Made by a program: the position numbers and the translations under genes. From positions 1 through 64,000 of the forward strand of contig JAXFOG010000002.1 of NCBI GenBank assembly GCA_034180455.1: a stretch of DNA of 64,000 nt, in the 5' to 3' direction. The notes beneath the pieces are model-generated. The model made no database searches and was not told the origin of the DNA. It saw nothing but the letters and a program-made list of their open reading frames with translations. This document shows positions 60,066-64,000 of this stretch, piece by piece. The DNA comes from JAAZPT01 sp034180455. GTDB lineage: Bacteria > Bacillota > Clostridia > Christensenellales > Aristaeellaceae. Each line of letters starts with the position of its first letter. The first letter of the stretch is position 1.

Positions 60066-61070
60066 TTACATCTTTGGTGGAGCTGTAGAAATTCTAATGA
60101 GCAAATGATGTTTTATAGCTCTGAATCTTGGCGCTCCAGAATAAGTTTTATTTATACGACTTAATAAAAAGTTTAGTCCCCTTTGAGCAAATTCGTGTGG
60201 GTCATTGCTAACAGTAGTTAGGCTTGGGCTGTAGTTCTCTGCAAATATTATATCGTCAACCCCTGTAACAGATATATCTTCTGGTATTTTTATTTGACGT
60301 TCCTGCAGGGCAGATAATATTCCGAGAGCCATAATATCATTAGCACAGCATACTGCAGTGGGTAAGGGTTTCATTGAAGCAATGCTTCTTCCTATTTCAT
60401 AGCCTGCTTCCTGAGACAAATCCATTTGCATAATATCTTTAGGTCCAGGTACAAGTCCATTTTCTTCCATTGCTTGAAGATATCCTTCTAATCTAGAATT
60501 TCCTATAACGGTATTTTGTAAGCCTCCCGCATACACTATGTGCTTGTGTCCTAGGTTGATAAGATGTTGGCAGGCTATGTATGTTGCCATACTGCCATCT
60601 ACATGCACACAATCACAGTCAAAATTACCAAAAGCGTTTAACATTACTGTGGGTATATTAGAAGATTTTATCTCTCTCTTAGTTGCCTCAGAATCCTTTA
60701 GACTAGCCATAATTATGCCTCTAACTTTTAAGTTCTTGGCAAGCTTTATAGCATCAAGTTCAAGATAACCATTCTTTGTATCAAATATTGTCATTGTGTA
60801 TCCTTTTTCATATAGCATGCCTTGAATATACTGGCATAATGATGAATAAAAAGGATTGCATATATCTGTAACTGCAAGCAGTATAAGATTTTTTTTATAA
60901 CTACTGCGATTATTTTTCGCTGGAGGCTGATAATTTAGTTCTTTTATTGCCTCTGAAATATTTTTAGCTGTTTCACTGTCTACATATCCCGATTTATTTA
61001 TATACCGGGATACAGTACTACTTGCCACATGTGCCTTTAGAGCCACGTCACGCATGGTAACGCTCTTCAT
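60066..61070 (-). CDS. LacI family transcriptional regulator
   Basis: Repressor-type regulator of 334 residues. The N-terminal LacI helix-turn-helix and hinge (residues 4-50) read MRDVALKAHVASSTVSRYINKSG. The C-terminal sugar-binding domain (about 58-330) has the HINLGHKHIVYAGG-like segment (QHLINLGHKHIVYAGG), SRLEGYLQAMEENGL, AVCCANDIMALG and SVTGVDDIIFAENYSPSLTTV. It is first in the operon with the ABC importer, mtnK and mtnA, so methylthioribose or a derivative is the probable inducer (inference). A consensus promoter lies upstream. Confidence 0.9.
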   Translation of the reverse strand: MKSVTMRDVALKAHVASSTVSRYINKSGYVDSETAKNISEAIKELNYQPPAKNNRSSYKKNLILLAVTDICNPFYSSLCQYIQGMLYEKGYTMTIFDTKNGYLELDAIKLAKNLKVRGIIMASLKDSEATKREIKSSNIPTVMLNAFGNFDCDCVHVDGSMATYIACQHLINLGHKHIVYAGGLQNTVIGNSRLEGYLQAMEENGLVPGPKDIMQMDLSQEAGYEIGRSIASMKPLPTAVCCANDIMALGILSALQERQIKIPEDISVTGVDDIIFAENYSPSLTTVSNDPHEFAQRGLNFLLSRINKTYSGAPRFRAIKHHLLIRISTAPPKM

Positions 61071-61127
61071 ATAAACCTCATTTTGTATATTTATATATCA
61101 TTTAATCATTTATATTACATTGGTGAT

Positions 61128-61156
61128 ATTATAATTGAATGGAATGGAATTGTCAA
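61128..61156 (-). promoter_or_regulatory. Consensus promoter of the methylthioribose operon
   Basis: On the minus strand a perfect TTGACA (61151-61156) and a perfect TATAAT (61128-61133) are spaced by exactly 17 bases; the spacer contains a repeated ATTCC. It lies about 60 bases before the LacI gene. Confidence 0.88.
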
Positions 61157-61191
61157 TCCATTTTTTTCCACATTATTTCCATATAATTCAA

Positions 61192-61218
61192 TAAAAATAC
61201 TGCACAATTTGTGCAGTA
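61192..61218 (-). terminator. Terminator of the ABC exporter gene
   Basis: On the minus strand TACTGCACAA / TTGTGCAGTA is followed by TTTTT, about 43 bases after the exporter stop codon. Confidence 0.8.
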
Positions 61219-61260
61219 TAATTTGTTGGAGATATCATGTGGTGTTAATAATTTTAAAAA

Positions 61261-62847
61261 CTATAGAGAATTTGATCCTCTGTAATTATACAGTGTATTT
61301 TTCAATTCTACAATTCTATTAATGTATTTCTCGTGAATGTTGTTGTGTGAGATTACAAATACTATTCCATTTTTCATTTTTTCAAAAATTCTATCATATA
61401 TTTCATTTGCAATATTCTCATCCAATCCAGAAGTTATTTCATCCAATATTAATACTTGAGGGTTTTTATACAAGGCTCTCATTACTACTATTTTTTGTTT
61501 TTCACCACCAGAGAGATTTCCTGCTCCCTCGGTTATAGGAGAGTCCATATTTTTATTTTGTAATATAGAGGATAACAATTTATCTTCAATCATACTTTGT
61601 TCAATTTCTTTAGAATAGGGTATATCCAAAAATAAATTATCTCGTAGGCTACCTTTTATAATAGGAATATTTTGTGAAATATAATCAATGCTTTGTCTTA
61701 TATTCAACAAATCATATTCTCTAATATCTACTCCATTTATTAAAACACCATTTTCATCTCTAAATCGGATTAACAGCTTTACAAGAGTACTTTTGCCAGA
61801 ACCGCTATTGCCCTTAATCCAAACTCTATCTCCCTTATTAAATGTTTCTTTTATATTCATCGGAATCGTGTTTTCACCAATATGAATACTATTTAAATTC
61901 AATTCTATTGAGTCAATTTGTTGTAATGTTTTTTGTCCACAATGTTCATACTCTGCTTCCCATGTTTTGAAAAAATTATTTGATATATCAAAGTCTCTTT
62001 TGCTTAGATTTGCATTTGTTATGGATTCCAAATTTTGAAAATATAATGGTACTAAAACGCTAATTAATAATATACTCATATAATCATGATTTTTTAATCC
62101 ATTGACTACTGAAATTACCATAATTAAAGTTTGAGAAAGTGTTGTAATACCAGATAATAGTACTGATGAAGTCTTGGCAAATATATTAACACTTGATTGT
62201 GCTTTATAAATATTATCTAAAGGAGAATCTATTAATTTTTTTATATTCTCATAATTACCTGCTTGCTTAATAAAGTCTGTTTGCTCAATTATAGAAAGTA
62301 TTGCACTCCAACCCGTAGAAGAAATCACTTGTAATTGTTTTGAACGAAATGCTAGCTCTTTATTAAGCATTTTATATCCACCATAATATATAGGAGCAAT
62401 TGCCAAAAGAATTATAAAAATGGATTTGCTTTGAAAAAACACAATGCACAAGATTCCTATTATTATTAAAGCTTTAGAATAGATTTGAATTATATCATTG
62501 GTAAGATATTGATAAATACTATTTACGCCAATAATCATTCTTTCCAATAGAGTCATAGGACCTTGTTTATTTATATAATCGTATTTTAATTTAAAAAAGC
62601 TATCTAAATATGTATAGAAATTAAATTTATTAAATTTTTTTGCAAAATTTTCCCTTACATAAGCAATAAGTATTTGTATAAAGATAATGCTTAGCATAAC
62701 TGCTACCAATATCATTATACGAACATTTGTAATCTCTAAATTGAATTTAGTCCAATAATTTATCAATAAAGGACTCAGTAATGACAAGAGAGCGCTTAAT
62801 ATAACAGTGAATATCATAAAAATTTTAAATTTATTATAATTCTTCAT
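61261..62847 (-). CDS. ABC exporter (fused membrane and ATP-binding domains)
   Basis: Half-transporter of 528 residues with about six helices (roughly 8-30, 42-63, 118-160 as two, 220-270 as two) and a C-terminal nucleotide-binding domain from about residue 310. Walker A is GNSGSGKS, the Q-loop is YISQNIPIIKG, the signature is LSGGEKQKIVV, Walker B is VLILDEITSGLD and the switch His is in VISHNN. It is shorter than typical exporters (about 570-600) and very AT-rich. It probably works as a homodimer exporting a peptide, lipid or drug; no biosynthetic partner is clear. An upstream small ORF may have ended with an overlapping TTATGA before a frameshift. Confidence 0.85.
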   Translation of the reverse strand: MKNYNKFKIFMIFTVILSALLSLLSPLLINYWTKFNLEITNVRIMILVAVMLSIIFIQILIAYVRENFAKKFNKFNFYTYLDSFFKLKYDYINKQGPMTLLERMIIGVNSIYQYLTNDIIQIYSKALIIIGILCIVFFQSKSIFIILLAIAPIYYGGYKMLNKELAFRSKQLQVISSTGWSAILSIIEQTDFIKQAGNYENIKKLIDSPLDNIYKAQSSVNIFAKTSSVLLSGITTLSQTLIMVISVVNGLKNHDYMSILLISVLVPLYFQNLESITNANLSKRDFDISNNFFKTWEAEYEHCGQKTLQQIDSIELNLNSIHIGENTIPMNIKETFNKGDRVWIKGNSGSGKSTLVKLLIRFRDENGVLINGVDIREYDLLNIRQSIDYISQNIPIIKGSLRDNLFLDIPYSKEIEQSMIEDKLLSSILQNKNMDSPITEGAGNLSGGEKQKIVVMRALYKNPQVLILDEITSGLDENIANEIYDRIFEKMKNGIVFVISHNNIHEKYINRIVELKNTLYNYRGSNSL

Positions 62848-62904
62848 AATAGCAGTCCCTCTTTTAATTTATAGTGAGATGAATTTTTTAAAACAATGAG
62901 ATTG

Positions 62905-63054
62905 TCAAAGAACAAAGCCTTTACTAAGAAGAAGCTCCTCAATAATCGAATCCTCCATTACGATGTTTGGAGTAATACCATTAAATAAAAATTTGTTTTT
63001 ATAATTTGAGTATAAAATATGCAAAATATAATATTTATTATATTTATATCTCAT
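62905..63054 (-). CDS. Possible small ORF or broken gene between M32 peptidase and ABC exporter
   Basis: A frame of 49 residues starts at an ATG overlapping the stop of the M32 gene and ends at TGA 62905-62907. Its last part reads ITPNIVMEDSIIEELLLSKG and looks protein-like. Shifting by one base near 62906-62909 (CTTTGAC read as CTTGAC) would continue as DNLIVLKNSSHYKLKEG and stop in TTATGA, exactly overlapping the ABC exporter ATG. That coupling suggests a real gene of about 70 codons damaged by a one-base insertion. No family recognised; there is no good ribosome binding site, and chance is possible. Confidence 0.3.
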   Translation of the reverse strand: MRYKYNKYYILHILYSNYKNKFLFNGITPNIVMEDSIIEELLLSKGFVL

Positions 63055-64000
63055 ATATATCTTTAAATTTATTGTTTAGATAGTCAAAATAATACTGAGG
63101 ATTAAACTCTTCTTTGCAAGCCATACTAATAATTTTTTTAGGATCATACATAGAGCCATGTACATGAATATTTTTATTTAGCCATTTGTGTATATTTTGA
63201 ATTTTATTTTCAGTAATATCCTTATTTATATCAAAGCTTTCATTCATTTCGGCAAGCATTTGTGCACCATACGCTGAACCAAGAGCGTATGTGGGGAAGT
63301 AGCCTATGCTACCACCTGCCCAATGAATATCCTGCAAAATTCCACTTCTATAATCAGGCACATCAACTCCCAAGTAGTCTTTGTATAGCTTGTTCCAGTA
63401 TTTTGGAGCTTCGTCAACGCTTAATTCGCCAGAAATAAGCATTTTCTCTATTTCATATCTTATAAGTATATGCAAGGAATAGCTTAATTCATCTGCCTCT
63501 ATACGAATAAGACTTGGATGTACTAAATTTAATGCCTTATAAAGAGTTTCTTCACTTACACCTTTCATTTGTTTGGGGAAAATATCGCACATAATTGGAT
63601 GCAATAAGCTCATAAAAGCTTTGCTTCTTCCTATTATATTTTCATAAAATCTTGACTGACTTTCGTGCATACCTAAAGATGCGCCACTTGCAATGTTTGT
63701 AAACTGATATTTATCGTCAATGCCCATCTCATACATCGCATGGCCACCCTCATGTATCACGCTGTATAGAGAAGACTCAAACATGTTTTCATAATAATGA
63801 GTAGTGATGCGTAAATCCCACTTGTTAAATCCGGTGGTAAATGGGTGCTCGCTCTCTGTAAGACTGCAACATGTTCTGTCTAAACCCATAAGATTCATAA
63901 TTCTATCGGATAAAATCTTTTGTTTCTCTATACTGAAAGGCATAGATAAAAATTTATATTCTGGCAAAGGTTTATTAGATATTTCCTTTAATGTTGGTAC
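63044..64000 (-). CDS. M32 family carboxypeptidase (Taq-type), partial
   Basis: C-terminal about 318 residues of a zinc metallocarboxypeptidase; the frame runs open to the window edge, so the N-terminal third (about 180 residues of a roughly 500-residue family) is missing. The zinc motif is HEGGH in SVIHEGGHAMYEMG, with the third ligand Glu in GMHESQSRFYENIIGRS. IRIEADELSYSLHILIRYEIE, GILQDIHWAGGSIGYFPTYALGSAYGAQ and NIHVHGSMYDP are all M32 hallmarks. It removes C-terminal residues from peptides in the cytoplasm. The internal TTG or ATG codons near the edge are not the true start. Confidence 0.93.
   Translation of the reverse strand, partial: VPTLKEISNKPLPEYKFLSMPFSIEKQKILSDRIMNLMGLDRTCCSLTESEHPFTTGFNKWDLRITTHYYENMFESSLYSVIHEGGHAMYEMGIDDKYQFTNIASGASLGMHESQSRFYENIIGRSKAFMSLLHPIMCDIFPKQMKGVSEETLYKALNLVHPSLIRIEADELSYSLHILIRYEIEKMLISGELSVDEAPKYWNKLYKDYLGVDVPDYRSGILQDIHWAGGSIGYFPTYALGSAYGAQMLAEMNESFDINKDITENKIQNIHKWLNKNIHVHGSMYDPKKIISMACKEEFNPQYYFDYLNNKFKDIYEI

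Noticed and set aside
60025..61260. SAM riboswitch (S-box) for the methionine-salvage operon
   Set aside because: No S-box core or long terminator/antiterminator leader is visible; the operon starts with a LacI gene behind a plain promoter.

Overview
The window looks like chromosomal DNA of a low-GC, AT-rich Firmicute, most probably a member of the Clostridia. The case rests on AGGAGG-type ribosome binding sites with several TTG starts, a T-box leader in front of tyrS, ribosomal-protein leaders of L10 and L13 type, a SigH-family sigma factor, PyrR, a stand-alone HPr-like protein and consensus TTGACA/TATAAT promoters. I cannot name the genus or species.

Layout. 1-100 is the 3' end of a 5S rRNA (end of an rRNA operon) with its terminator. 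A gene-free AT-rich stretch follows, then a CASTOR/POLLUX-type RCK ion channel and a MutT-like Nudix hydrolase. 3.2-5.7 kb (minus) is an M20 amidohydrolase / DUF3100 / small membrane protein operon. 5.9-6.4 kb is a secreted-protein gene broken by a frameshift in an A7 tract. 6.6-8.8 kb (minus) is a duplicated DUF1538 membrane protein with a tandem P-II-like protein. Three tRNAs (two Ser, one Leu), a DtxR-type metalloregulator and a large SdrD B-repeat surface protein follow, then rlmB-yacP-sigH. 16-19.3 kb (minus) is tig-clpP-clpX. 19.5-27.8 kb holds a DUF6020-like membrane protein, rplM-rpsI, a TetR regulator with a perfect inverted repeat upstream, a radical SAM protein, an HdeD-like protein, rfbA and a CPA2 antiporter. 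28-33.9 kb is a complete oligopeptide ABC importer. Its binding protein appears circularly permuted: the segment that normally ends the family sits directly after the signal peptide.

34-39.5 kb has an NSS-family sodium symporter behind a structured leader that ends in a T tract, and the minus-strand operon T-box-tyrS-yigZ-pdxY-glycosyltransferase. 39.6-48.8 kb (plus) carries fhs, an AlaR/AlaT-like regulator/aminotransferase pair, CapA-like, pyrR, lgt, pncB, a serine hydrolase and recX, mostly overlapping or nearly touching. 48.8-51.3 kb (minus) has tRNA-Arg, rpsT, rplL, rplJ with an L10 leader, an HPr-like protein without the His15 motif, and a beta-phosphoglucomutase. 51.5-53.9 kb is a WbpA/WbpB-like pair for UDP-aminosugar uronate synthesis. 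54-61 kb (minus) is a self-contained methylthioribose salvage locus: LacI regulator, sugar-type ABC importer, mtnK and mtnA. The right edge has a small ABC exporter, a possible frameshifted small ORF and a partial M32 carboxypeptidase.

The most unusual items are the permuted OppA, the MTR operon run by a LacI regulator, the structured leader before the NSS transporter, the DUF1538 / tandem P-II pair, and the two frameshift-like lesions.
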